64,000 bases of DNA, taken from positions 3,472,001 through 3,536,000 of the forward strand of contig JANTQA010000029.1 in the NCBI GenBank assembly GCA_027625915.1, given 5' to 3'. Of this stretch, positions 1 through 11,895 are shown in pieces. The notes under the pieces were generated by a model, which searched no databases, had not been told where the DNA came from, and saw only the letters and a list, made by a program, of their open reading frames with translations. A program made the position numbers and the translations under genes. The number at the start of each line of letters is the position of its first letter. Position 1 is the first letter of the stretch. This DNA is from Anaeramoeba flamelloides (Eukaryota; Metamonada; Anaeramoebidae).

Positions 1-939
1 ATATATTGTTTGTATTCTTATCATATTGTCCATTTTATATTTTGAAATTGGTTGTGCCGAGTTTTGTACAAGAAAAAGTGGTTTAATTTTTTTTTTTCAT
101 TTTTTGGAGAAATATTTTGATAAACATATTTTGCAATTCCAACAATAAGTTACTGATTTATTAAGTATTAAAATTTTGTATAATTTTGATATTACCAATT
201 TATGAATAGAAATACTTTTAAAGAGAATAAAATTGAAAAAAAAAAAAAAAAGCCCCACTTTTTTGGAAATGCTTTATTTGAATTTTAAATTGTGGGGGTT
301 CATTTAATAATCTTCTTTTATTTTACCACATAGTCTCAAAGAAATAAATATCACTTCAATTGTTTGATATACTCTAAGTGTGTCTCCTTTTTTTATCGTG
401 TGTATCAGTGCACTTTAGTTTAACTAACAATTCCAAATGAAAGACATCTTGAAGAATTTACTTTTTAGAAATAAAACTTTATTTATATCCTTATTTAAAT
501 TTGAAATTAATGTAAAAAAGCTTGAAACAAATAAATTGAAATTAATTATCTCATTTTAATTGAATGAACATTTTTTTGTTATTTGTATTGATTAATTTTT
601 ATTTTTAACTTATAAATCCTAAATGAAAGGAATATTGAAGAATTGAAAAAAGAAAAAATGAAATGTAAATTTTTGATATCTGCTAAATTTAAAATGTTGG
701 TATTACTCAAGAAATAATTTAATGTGTATTTAAGAATTAGATGCTGTTTCGCTGTATGGTGAAGTAAATTGGATTTATAATCCCTTTTTAAAAAACAATA
801 ATTAGGAACTATTTTTTTCAAAAAAAAAAAAAGCTATTGTCTGTCAAACCCAAAACTAAATCGCCCCAATTGTTTTTGTTTTTTGTGTTTTAATGTGGAT
901 TTATGGTCATTTATATTTCTCAACTGGTTATAACTGTTC
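1..939. other. Non-coding flank containing a repeat-A copy
   Basis: No open frame here looks coding. The stretch holds one copy of dispersed repeat family A (about 24-275) and otherwise A/T-rich spacer with homopolymer runs. It lies downstream of the minus-strand gene that ends at 940. Confidence 0.5.
24..275 (+). repeat. Dispersed repeat family A, copy 1
   Basis: About 250 bp that aligns along its length with 4618-4875 and 58846-59095. Shared landmarks, in order, are a left AAAAAGTG, GGAAATATTTTGAT-like, a central ATTACCAATTTATGAAT-like segment and a right CCACTTTTTTGGAAAT. The left AAAAAGTGG and the right CCACTTTTTT are inverse complements, so this may be a short terminal-inverted-repeat element. 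Confidence 0.6.
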
Positions 940-1654
940 TTAAAATGGTGAATTGTAAATGTGAAAAACAACCACAAAAAATAAATAAAAAAGAGCTTTC
1001 AGAGAAAAATGAAGAAAATGTCCTGTTAAAAAAAAAGAACCAAATAACATACCAAGTATTAGTGTTAAAAAACCGTAGTGTTGCAGCCACTCATAATATT
1101 TGTTCTTATTTTTTTTTTTCTTTTCATTTTCGTTCCCACTTTGATTCGCGTTTTCATTCCAGAGAAGCGGATTAGAATAAAGAGAAATTAGGTCTAAAAA
1201 ATGTTGAACCAAAATTTCAATTAGAATTAGCTGTTTTGAATGTTTTTCTGTAATTTTTAACACTTTTTGGTCTATATAGAAGTATATTTTTTTTCCATCC
1301 AAAACCGAGAATTCCCCATTTAAGGAATTCAATAGTGTTAGTAAATGTTTCAAAATGTTTGATAATATTTCTAAAAGCCCATATTCAATAAAGATTTGTT
1401 GGTTTTGAAATGATCGACTTTGGGTTTGAAGGACACCAAAACAAATCCCTATTTCGTTCAGTTCCTTTTTCGGGAGATCTTGTTCAGATACAACCGTATC
1501 TTTACAATTATAATCTTTGGTTGGTGTTGAAATTGTTGGATGTGATGATGATGGTGATGTTGTTGTTGTTGTTGTTAGTGTATATTTTTTTGTTAAACAA
1601 AATAGAAGAATGAAAAATCAATGGGAAGAATTGTGAATGAGGTGTCTGATTTCT

Positions 1655-1685
<31 letters not shown>

Positions 1686-2431
1686 CTTTGTTCAATTAAA
1701 AAACAGAACTCTGGAAAAAAAAAAAAAAAAGGTTTGTTCTGATTAAGAACTCAAAAAATATGTCAATTCTAAAAAAAATGTTTCGAAAATAAGAAAGAAT
1801 AAATTAAAAAAAACAAAGAAAGAAAGAAACAAACTTTTAATAAATTTGTCCCTAAAGTAAACTAAGCCTTTAAGTGTTTGTAAAAGAAACTTGATCGGTT
1901 GGGCAAGGTTTTTTTTGATGAAATTTGGTAAATTTGCAACTTTTTGTTTCCGCATTTTATTTTTTGATCTTTTTTTTTTGCTTGTGATTAACGGTATCTC
2001 CGATTGAGGATTCCATTCTTGAAAGGAAGAGAGGAATATTTTGCTAAATGAAAAATAAAATTCAAATTCTTCGCTCTGTTATTTCGAAAAAAAATTTTTT
2101 GTTATTTTTTTTTTTATTTGGAAAAAATAGGAAAACAAAAAAAAAAAAAGTAAAAAAAAGATACACAAATTTTATTATTTGCACAATGGAAAAAAAGTTC
2201 TTAAAAAAAAAATATATTGTTGATCCTGATGGAAAAATATATCGTTACATTTGTAATTGATTGTGGTTGATTTGACCAAAGCTTTTGTAATTCTGTGCCA
2301 TTATTTTTGGTTTGATCAAAAGAAGATTTTTGTTCAGGGAGTTTCTTTTGGAAGAGTAGGTTAATTATTGACGAGTTAAGAAAGCTTTGATTTACTCTAC
2401 TTTTTTTAAAGACTTTTTTTAAAAAAGACAT
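940..2431 (-). CDS. Unrecognised multi-exon gene with C-terminal membrane segment
   Basis: I do not recognise the family. Exon 1 (2431-2249) runs from an ATG through 61 codons and ends at a GTAACG donor in phase 0. Exon 2 begins at 2043 after a TTTCATTTAG acceptor and stays open in phase 0 for about 60 codons (it includes SRMESSIGDTVN). Its donor near 1890-1850 is uncertain. Exon 3, opening between about 1514 and 1500, codes for a helical region (EQDLPKKELNEIG, then YGLLEILSNILKHLLTLLNS). A clean GTATGT donor at 1052 and a TTTTTTAACAG acceptor at 1023 would remove a 30-nt in-frame intron. The last stretch codes for a hydrophobic tail (ALFYLFFVVVF) and stops at 940. With or without the 30-nt piece, the product would be a tail-anchored membrane protein of roughly 270-300 aa. 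The consistent phases and the non-repetitive helical composition support a real gene; exon borders 2/3 are provisional. Confidence 0.45.
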
Positions 2432-3462
2432 TGCAAACACCAAGAGAAAAAAAAAGTCAAAAAAAAAGGGTTAAATTTGTTTTCTGTGTTTAGAGCAGAA
2501 ATCAAAAAAATAAAAAAATTTTTAATTTCTTTAATTATCTCAAAATTAACACCAAACATCTATATGGATGTTATTTGTGGAACGGAACTCCAATACAAAT
2601 TATATTGTTTTCAAATACAAGCTTTATAATAAAGTTCACAATTTTAACAAACATATTTGAGAATATTTTACTCTTTTTCTATTGATTTTGATTTTTTAAA
2701 AGTGTGGGGGTTAATTAAAAGACCCCTTTCAATTTTTGTAAGTGGGGATTGGAAAATAGTTTTACATTGAATTATTTTGGAGTTGGCAAAAAATTGTTTA
2801 TTGAATTAGAATTATTGATTCAACAATTGTTGTTAAAGTGAATAATATTGTGAATGAACTAGTATGTTTTAAAAATTAGGTTGTTTTTGATTAGAACAAG
2901 AGTACAATCTTTTTGTTTTTTAATGACTAAAGGAATAGTATCACAAAAATAGACTTTGAGAAAGTTCTTTAAATTGAAAAGTTTATTCTCTTTACAATGG
3001 TTATTCTTATTATCAAATTTTTCCAAGTGAGATAATATTGTTTAATTGATTTAGAAAGGTTTTACTTCAATCAGCAGAAGATAAATTTTTGATATTCTCC
3101 AGCTTAATGTCAGTTTATTAAACATTGACAAAATCAGAAATTTAAAAGAATAATTCTCAAAATAATTAGAAAAAGGATATGAAAGATTAGAAAGAAGTTA
3201 TAATTTGTATTTTTTGTCTTTTTAGAAGTTGTCTGAATTGAAAATAATAGTCATAAAAATAGGAAAAAAATTATCTATATTTTCTTATTTTTCCTATTCC
3301 AAAAGAATATTAAAAGAAATAGGTTGCAATTATTGACTCGATTTTGTGGTTTGATTCTTTTGAAGGTATATATTGTATCGAGCACAGAAATCCTAAAATC
3401 ATAGAAATATTTTGATAGATTATCTTTTTTTATTTCCTTACTCGTATTTGATCTAAAAACGG

Positions 3463-3590
3463 CAAATATTTTTTCTTCATTTTCATTTCCTTTTTCTAAT
3501 AGAAGTCACAAATTGTTACCCACCCCTTGGAAACTCTACTAATAAAAGAAAAATATGGAAAAGGAAGTGAAAATTTTTTCTCCTTTACTG
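3463..3590. repeat. Palindromic repeat family B, copy 1
   Basis: The left arm TTCATTTTCATTTCC pairs with the right arm GGAAAAGGAAGTGAAAA, separated by about 70 bp that include a CACAAAT...TTGGAAACT core. A diverged relative follows directly at about 3610-3765. Confidence 0.45.
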
Positions 3591-3609
3591 GTATTTGAAG
3601 ATTAAATGG

Positions 3610-3765
3610 GAACAATTTTAAATTCATTTTTTAATTTCCAGTCAAAAAATAGAGATTAAAACCTCAAAATTGCTACCAACTTATTTGGGAACTGTTTTTC
3701 TAAACAAAAAATTTGGAAAAATCGAAGTAAAAATTTTTACCCATATAGAATTTAAAAACTAGTAT
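3610..3765. repeat. Palindromic repeat family B, diverged copy 2
   Basis: Collinear with the copy at 5845-5975: CTACCAACTTATTTGGGAACT, then TTTTTCTAAACAAAAAA and TTGGAAAAATCGAAGTAAAAAT. It sits almost back to back with copy 1. Confidence 0.4.
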
Positions 3766-4617
3766 GAAATTTGAGTTTGGTTAAAACTTTCTTGATCCAC
3801 TTAATATCTACAAACCCAAACCTAATATATATAATGGGTACCAGCAAATGAAAATATAAACCCCAAAAGGCCACCTATTTCTTTTCAAATTCTATATGAA
3901 AAAGAAAACACAGAAAATAAAACGAAAGTTTTTTCCCATTTATTTTTCGGCTACCAGTGAATGCTTGAAAAGATATCGAATAATTACATTTTCAAGTAAA
4001 AGATCTTTTTATTGAGAGTAATAAACTCTCAAAATATCAGAGTTTAAGTATTTTCTAATCAAGTATTTTTTTAGATCAAAGTGAAATATATATATCTACT
4101 GGACAAAAAATGTTAAAATAAATTAAAAAGAAAATACTTCTAAATAATATGATATTAGTGACAGTAAACGATGGGAGATAAGTAATTGTTTCAGGGATGA
4201 AAAGATCTTTAATATGAATAATTTTAAGAACAAAGTCCAATTCTAACAAGGACAAGTGTTAAAATAAACTATCTCATCTAAACTATTTCCAAGTAAGTAG
4301 GGCAAATTTATTCTAAAATATCTCTATTAAATTCAATCTCCAAAAAAGTATTTAAAGACCCCAAAATCATTGACTAGTATTTATTAATTCTTGGTAATAA
4401 TTCAATTTGTTTCTTAGTATTGTATTACATAAATAAAAGATATTGATTTTTTTGATCTGGATTTTATCTGATATTTTTTCAGGTGTGAAAATAGGTTTTT
4501 ATTAATTTCTTTTTGATCGAAAAAACCGTTTTTATAACTTTTTTAATCTCAATAAATTCGTGAATAGAATTAAAAACATATAACTAAAGTTGAATATTTA
4601 AAAAATCTTTTATACAC

Positions 4618-4875
4618 TTTCCATATTTCCAGTTTTTTTTTTTTTGAAATTGATCGTTCATTGTTTTCACAAAAAAAAGTGCGATTTTTTTTTTCTTTTT
4701 TGGAAATATTTCAAGATACATATTTTGAAATAAATAATTTAGTCATTGATTGAGTAGGCATTAATATTAAACTTAATTTTTGATTATCAATTTATGAATT
4801 AAATGACTAAAAAAGATGATATTTTTATGAAATGTATTAAAAAATAACCCACTTTTTTGGAAATACTTTATTGCA
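4618..4875 (+). repeat. Dispersed repeat family A, copy 2
   Basis: Same order of landmarks as copy 1: AAAAAAAAGTGCG on the left, TTGGAAATATTT, ATTATCAATTTATGAAT in the middle and CCCACTTTTTTGGAAATA on the right. Identity by eye is roughly 65-75%. No coding capacity. Confidence 0.55.
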
Positions 4876-5084
4876 CATATCAGTCACGCTTTCAAATAAA
4901 AAAGTCTATACTTTAGGGACAATAATGTCATTATTACAAAAACCAATTAATTTATATATAATACTTTTTGGAAAGTAAAAAATAAAAAATCACCCATCAG
5001 AAAAACTCATCGATCTCCTTACATTATGAAAATAATCAATAATAATTTTTTTTACGGGTTTATTTAGAAATTTTATAAAGTTAC

Positions 5085-5086
<2 letters not shown>

Positions 5087-5116
<30 letters not shown>
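5087..5116. repeat. Poly-A tract, 30 nt
   Basis: Uninterrupted adenine run in intergenic DNA. Such homopolymers are common across the window. Confidence 0.9.
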
Positions 5117-5118
<2 letters not shown>

Positions 5119-5400
5119 AATAGCAAAGGAATCAACTCATCTTATTAATAAGAATTTGGAAGAGGTAAAAAATAAAAAAAAAATAAATTAAATATAAAAA
5201 TTTTTTAATAAATTCATCTTTTTGTTTTTGACAATAAAATCATCTATTTAATATTATTTTTTAATTTTATTTTATTTTCTTTTATAGAAATTTAATGTAC
5301 ATGTACAAAAATTATTTGTTATTTTTTCATGTTTTTTTAATAAAATTGTAAATTTTTTCATTAATATTGATACCTTTTGGGTTGACACATAATGTTCTGG

Positions 5401-5404
<4 letters not shown>

Positions 5405-5438
<34 letters not shown>
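5405..5438. repeat. (TA)n microsatellite
   Basis: About 17 uninterrupted TA units. A similar tract occurs at 9388-9413. Confidence 0.9.
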
Positions 5439-5443
<5 letters not shown>

Positions 5444-5509
5444 TAAGGTGCTTTCAATTTCAAAAAAAAAAAAATAATCAAAAAAAAGAAAGTTGTTTGT
5501 AGTAAACTA

Positions 5510-5835
5510 TTTTTCAGTCAAAGGGGCCCAGTTGTAATGGGTATAATACATGCGTTTAAAGATGTTTGCATAGATATTAGAAGAAAAATTTTATTTTGGA
5601 AATTTCCAAAATTGAAATCATTTTTTCACATTTTTACACATTTTTGATTTTTTTTTTTGATTTTTTTTTTTAAAACCTCATTCAGTTGCAAAAAAATTTT
5701 TTATTGCAAGATCAATAGTCACTTGGTAGAAACATGTTATTCTAAGGTTATTGAAACTATGTAAAGATTGTTGAGAAATCTATTGATTTCTATTGCAATT
5801 CAATTCGATCTTTGATCTTGATATTAGTTTAATAA
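5510..5835 (-). repeat. Dispersed repeat family F, inverted copy
   Basis: The reverse complement aligns with 59525-59850. For example CTTGGTAGAAACATGTTATT here corresponds to AATAACACGTTTTTACCAAG there, and both carry a TTGTTGAGAAAT-type block and an end with the CCCAT/ATGGG and GGCC landmarks. About 325 bp, no coding capacity. Confidence 0.5.
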
Positions 5836-5844
5836 ATGTGAAAA

Positions 5845-5975
5845 ATTTTCACTTAATTTTCATTTCCTTTTTCAAATAGAGACCACAAATACCAACAAAC
5901 TATGTTTGGGAACTTGGTTTCTAAAAGAAAAGTATGGAAAATGAAGTGAAAAATGTTTCATATTTATTATTCAAA
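5845..5975. repeat. Palindromic repeat family B, best copy
   Basis: About 30-nt inverted arms: left AATTTTCACTTAATTTTCAT and right ATGGAAAATGAAGTGAAAAA. The loop of about 70 nt contains CCAACAAACTATGTTTGGGA. Total about 130 bp, no coding capacity. Confidence 0.5.
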
Positions 5976-8900
5976 TATTAGTAGAAGTTCAAAACGAACA
6001 TCCTTGTTTTTCTCAATAGGTACCTAAGAATTTCAGTTTTCCAATTTTTAAGAAAATCTATTTATTAATTAGTTTTCTTTCAGACATGTATCAACAATTC
6101 TTCGAGGTGTATTATTCTGTTTATTTCTTATTTGTTCTTCAAAGGTCAATTATATAAAATAATTGATATTTGAAAAAAACCGTTGGGATCCTTCGACTGA
6201 AACATAGTTTAGAATGATCAAATGGTAAAAATCGAAAAGGTTTGTTCCAAAATAAAACACACCAAATATCTTCACCGACTGATAAAATGGAATTGATTGT
6301 TACTTAAAACATTTTATATATATTATAATTTCCAGAACATTGTGTGTTGACCCAAAAAGCATCGCTTTTCATAAAATAAATCACTAATAATTAAACAATC
6401 ATGTTTGCTCATATATAGTTAACTAAAATTCAAAGCTTTCCACACAATTAATAGAGTCAAAACGACCACAATAATACACTTTCATCAAAATTGGAAATAA
6501 TTTAAATTTTTCAAAAATAGGAAAAATCATTTTTTATTGCTTTTAGTTTTTCGTTTTTATTTCATTTTTTGAATTACATAGCTTGTTTCGTTAGATCAAT
6601 TTTTTTTTCGAACTGATTGATATTAGGTTAAACTTTAGTTCTTCAAAATAGAATAACTCAAATAAAATTATCCAATGGTATCTATTTGTTTGATCCGTCA
6701 TTAATTCCTAATAGAATTTAAACAAATTTAGCCAATCTATTTTTGAGTTTTGCCCTCTCGAAAATTTTTTATACAACCTTGATTTATTTGTATTGATAAT
6801 TATTTATATTTCTGTTTTATGAGTATTGTAATTAATAAAAATGTGTTAATATTCCAATTAGTGGATTGTTCTAATTTGGTATTTTTCTCGAATTGATTAA
6901 ATTAGAATTTTTTTTGAAAAATTGAATTTTGGAGTGTTAAAAATTTTGAATTGGAGTTTAATTTTTCTTTTAAAATATATGAAATACTCTTTTATTTAAA
7001 TAAATAAATATTATTATTACCATAAAGATTTTTAACATTATAATTCTATTACAATAATGTTAGAAAAGTTAAAATATTTTAAAATAATAAGACTGCGATA
7101 CACTTAATTTTGCTGTGAATAATTATTACATTGATTATAAATGATACAAACGTGTATTTTTTCATCTTGAATTAAATACGAATAAATCTGGTGTTTTATT
7201 TTATGTTTATTTATGCTAAAATCTCAATTTAATTTTCAAAATGTTCTAAAGATTTAAAACTTTTTAATATGTTTTTTTATTTGCATATTTTTGATGAAGT
7301 TCAATATACAAAACCAAAACTATCGAATTATTTGAAGCGTCCAAACCATTAGCATATTTTTTTTTTGGAATTATTAATGTTGTTATTATGTAAAATCACT
7401 TGAACTCGAATTCTTTTAAAAGGTTCTCGAAAAAATATAGATAATAGGTTTTGGAACTTAGAAATAGATAAGACCAAAATTTCATTTTTTTAGATACGAT
7501 ATATGTGAAAAAACTTGAAATTTAAAATTGAAAAAAAAAAAGGCAACTCAAATTTTGAGATTTCATTTCGGAGAATAAGTCATTTATATTTAACGTGTTG
7601 CACCAAGCTGAAACTACTTTACAAATATATTTTAAATTAATAAACTTTATTTTTTTTTATTTGACTATCATAATTTTGAATTTTTATTTAATTTTGTTAA
7701 TTAAAAAAATCAAAACGTGGGGAATGCATTAAATTATAAAATTAATGAAAATTGTTATTGTTTAATCAAAATTAAATTAAAAATATTATAAATTACTCTT
7801 TTACAAAAATATTCTTTTTACTTTACAATTCTTTTCTTTTTTTTACTTTATTTTTTATTTTAGATCATAATTTATAGTTGAAAAAAGTATTATATAAATG
7901 GAAGATACAAAAAAATCAAGAACTTCAAATAATGTTAGGTTTAATTTTAATTCATTATAAACCCATCACAAATGGTTGTCTTGTATTAGAATTTAATTTC
8001 TGAGATGTTGGAGGCATAATTGATAATGATAAAATTAATAACAAAAGTTTTTATATCTGAAAACAAAAAATAACATATAAACTAAAAAAACTGATTATTT
8101 TTTGAGGTGTTAAAAATTTCAACTCGCAATTGTTTTGTGCATTTAAAAATTCAATTTTTGAAAAATTTTCTTGCCTTTTTTATTTTATTTTCTTTTGGTA
8201 GTTCAGCCTTTCAAATGTTATCATGAAGTTTTAACATAATCAAATTTACATGTAAATATTGATTTTAAAAAGTTTAATATGATAACAAGAAAGCCCATAT
8301 TGAAAAAAAAAATCAAAAAAGAACTAATATTCTGGAATTTTTTCTGATATTCAAAAAATAGAATTTAAAAACCCAAAATACTTCTAAATATCAAAAATTC
8401 ATTCATAAACAACAGAAATTTTACTCTAAAAAAATTGAATGATTTTATGATCAAATTACAAGATTATGTTTCAAATTAACGTATTTATCAAATTTTTTTT
8501 TTCAAGATAGACATTCTTATTCCCATTTTGAACTTTTTAAAAATCAAGATCAACATCAAAATTTGATATAGAAAAATTTTCAGGATAACATTGAAACAAC
8601 TGTATTTTATTTTTGTGAATTTATCCCCTTTTAAGAAATAACAAGTTATTCTTCCCATAAAAATTTTTCAATGAATCCATCCTTTTAAGATTTAATAGAA
8701 AATTGGCAAGAGTATTAAAAAACAAATGATTTTTAAAAATAGATAACTAATTAATTTTAGATCCTACATTGTCTTAACCTTAAATTTATTTGTCCTTAAT
8801 TAAATAACTTTTTGACAAAATGATAAAAAAAAAAGTTATTACTTTTTGAAAATGTCTGAACAAATACCAGTAAAAATATTTTAAAAAATCTTTTCGTTTA

Positions 8901-9456
8901 TCATTTAATCATCTTTTATTAAAATCTGAGATCTCAGAATTAAAACTTTTTTTTAACAAGTGCTTTCATTCAGACTCCAGCTTCTACACCATATTTACAG
9001 GCTGAGTCCTTCACTTTATTAAAACAGAAAATTTTCAAAAAATTTTAAATCTTATGAGTGTAGACTTTCTTAAAACAGAAAAGTTTAAAAAAGTTCTCAA
9101 ATTTTTAAAACTGAAACTTTGATAAAAGTTTAAAAACATTTCTCAAATTTTTAAAAAGGCAGTCTTAAACTTAAAAATGAGAAAAATTTGGAAAAAAATG
9201 AAAAAAAAAAATTTTCAAAACTTTTATTTCGAAATTATGTTTAATTTTCTATAATAAATTCAGGGATTGATTAAAAAATAAAAAAAGAATTTTTGTTTAT
9301 TAAAAAATTACTTTTTTTGTCTTATTTTATAATTGTTAAATAATCAAGATAAAAAATTAAATCTTTTCATTATGAACAAAGTATTATATTATATATATAT
9401 ATATATATATATAGATAAGCATATTTGATTATTATTAATATGTAATTTTCCAAATC

Positions 9457-11863
9457 TTAATTTTCTTTTACTTCGTTTTTTACTTCTTTAACTTCTTTGA
9501 CTTCATTTTTTTCTTCCTTTTCTTCTTCTTTTTTTTCTTCTTTCTTTTCTTCTTTTTTTTCTTCTTCCTTTTCTTCTTTTTTTTCTTCTTCCTTTTCTTC
9601 TTTCTTTTCTTCTTTTTTTCCTTCTTTTTTTTCTTCTTCTTCATAATTTTCAGTTTTAATATCATTTAATCCGAATTCTTCGTTTTGTTCAAAAGATCTT
9701 TCATATTCTTCAACAAGCATTTCAGGGTCTTTTTCGGGGAAATATGGAGATTGGATGTAACTATTTGATAAAGGATCATCAAGAATTAAAGTGTATTCCC
9801 TTTTACCTTTTGAGCAATCCACCAAATCTTTTAGAAATGTTACGAATCTGTTTTGTTCTTTTTTATTTTGGCTATCGCCTAAGAAAAATTGATTTTTTAA
9901 TTGAAGTTGATCAGTAACCTGGATTAAGATACCTTCAATGGTGGTAAATCTTCCACCAAGAGTTCCCGAAAGCACCTCTAATCCAATTTCGGGGATTGTT
10001 AGGGATGCAGATTCTGCTTTCAAAATATCACGACTAACATCTTCCTCTGTTTTCACATTTAAAGAGATTTTTGTTCCCTTTTTTGAAATTGCTCCTCCAC
10101 TTTTGATTTCGTTACTTTTGTAACCACAATTTGTGCATATAGACGAAAAAATAATAATTTCTTTGAAATATGGAATCTCCGTATTCATCATTCTCACTTC
10201 AACCATGGCATTACACATTGCGCATCGTCCATCAAAAACATTAATTCTTTCATCAAGTTCTGAATTGTCAGTAAATTTTTCAGTTGATTTTTCATCGATT
10301 TTGAAACTTTTATTATTCTCCATTTCGTTTTCTTTTGTTTTTTCAGTTTCCTTTTCTTCTGTTTTTTCGGTTTCTTTATCTTTTTTTGTGTTTTCCTTTT
10401 TTATTTCTGTTGTTTTTTCTTCGTCCAAGTCAGGAATGCTAACACCAATTGCAACATTCATTTGTTTTGTTCTTTCGTAAAATTCATGTTTAAGCTTTGG
10501 ATCTTCTTTTGGTGCAAGGCTAATATATTTTTTTGAAAAAATTATCATTAGAAAATAATAAAAGAGTAATTCAAAAAAATTAAAACAATAAAATTAATAT
10601 GTTGGTTGATGTGAAATTATGAATGGATTGGTGTTAATTTTAAATATAAAAAAGATATTAAAAAGTTATTACAAATTTTCAACATATGAATTCCCAGCAT
10701 AATCATTTAATACAATATGGAATTTTTCTTCAAGTTTGATCAATTTTTGTAATTTTTCTAAAAATGTTCCTAATTTTTTTGAAACCTCATTTCCTAACAT
10801 TTCTTGTTCTTCCTTTACATATTCTAAGCTGTTGAGGGCATTTGTTAAAAACCCTTCAACGGTGTTTAGTTGTCCCTTACGCACTTCTGCGGTCATTTCA
10901 AATTCAATTTCTGGAATAGTCAATGTTGCATATTCACTTTTAATAATTTGTCTATCCATATCCTTTTTTATAAGATTTTTATAAGAAAAATAAGAAAAAT
11001 GGAAAATAGTGAGTAAATTTGAAGAACAAAATAAATTTTTTTTTTTTTTATTGTTTTGATTTTTGTTTTTGTTTTTTTTTGATTTCAATAAAAATCATTC
11101 AAAAAAAAAAATAAGATAGTTTCAAAGAAGTTGTTAATATTTATAATAATATTATTTTCAAATTTTTTTTAACTTTTGATCTGTCTCGATTTTCAAAAGC
11201 AAGTTTTTATTTAAATGTAAATCAAAATGTTTCAATATCCATATTTACAGAAAAAGTGAAATTGATTCTAGTATTTTTGATATAATTTAACTGAATTTTT
11301 TCTTTTTTTTTTAAAAAAAATACAATAGTATAATTAAAAAATCTTTTTTGTGTGACAAATCAATAAAATGTTGTAATATGGGAAAATCTTTGTAAGAAAT
11401 CAATTAAAACAACGCTGGTGAAAAATGTAATTTGAATTTTATCAGTAATTGTAGGTACTTTTGATTTCTTACCTTTGAATCATTCACAATTTAAAAGAGC
11501 ATGATAATTTTTAAATATTTAGTTATTATTCAATTTTTGTTTGTTTTTTGAAATTGACATGATTATTTTTGAATGCTTCTTGATTTATTTTTCAATTTAA
11601 TATTGATATTTATTTCAGCGTTTCAATTTTTTTGAAATTATTCCAAGGCTTTTTATTTTATGCAAAAAAAAAAAACATATTATATTATCCTAAACAAACG
11701 TTAGAAAAACGAGAACTGTAATCTTTGAGAAAATAATTTATTTTATTATGACAATAAAACCCTTTTAAAAATAAAACGTGAACAAAAAAGTTTTTTTGAA
11801 TAACGTTTAAGAAAATAGTTAGATTTAAGGTTATCAACAGTTTAACAAGATACTTTTTTAAAC

Positions 11864-11895
<32 letters not shown>

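Larger units (their letters stand above)
2432..9456. other. 7-kb gene-free gap with transposon relics
   Basis: No frame longer than 80 codons occurs and none has a coding look. The gap contains one repeat-A copy, three repeat-B palindromes, an inverted copy of repeat F, two (TA)n microsatellites and a 30-nt poly-A run. The remainder is A/T-rich sequence in which I see nothing else. Confidence 0.5.

Noticed and set aside
903-1175. 90-codon + strand frame
   Set aside because: Overlaps the better-supported minus-strand exons and is the antisense of the Lys/Asn stretch.
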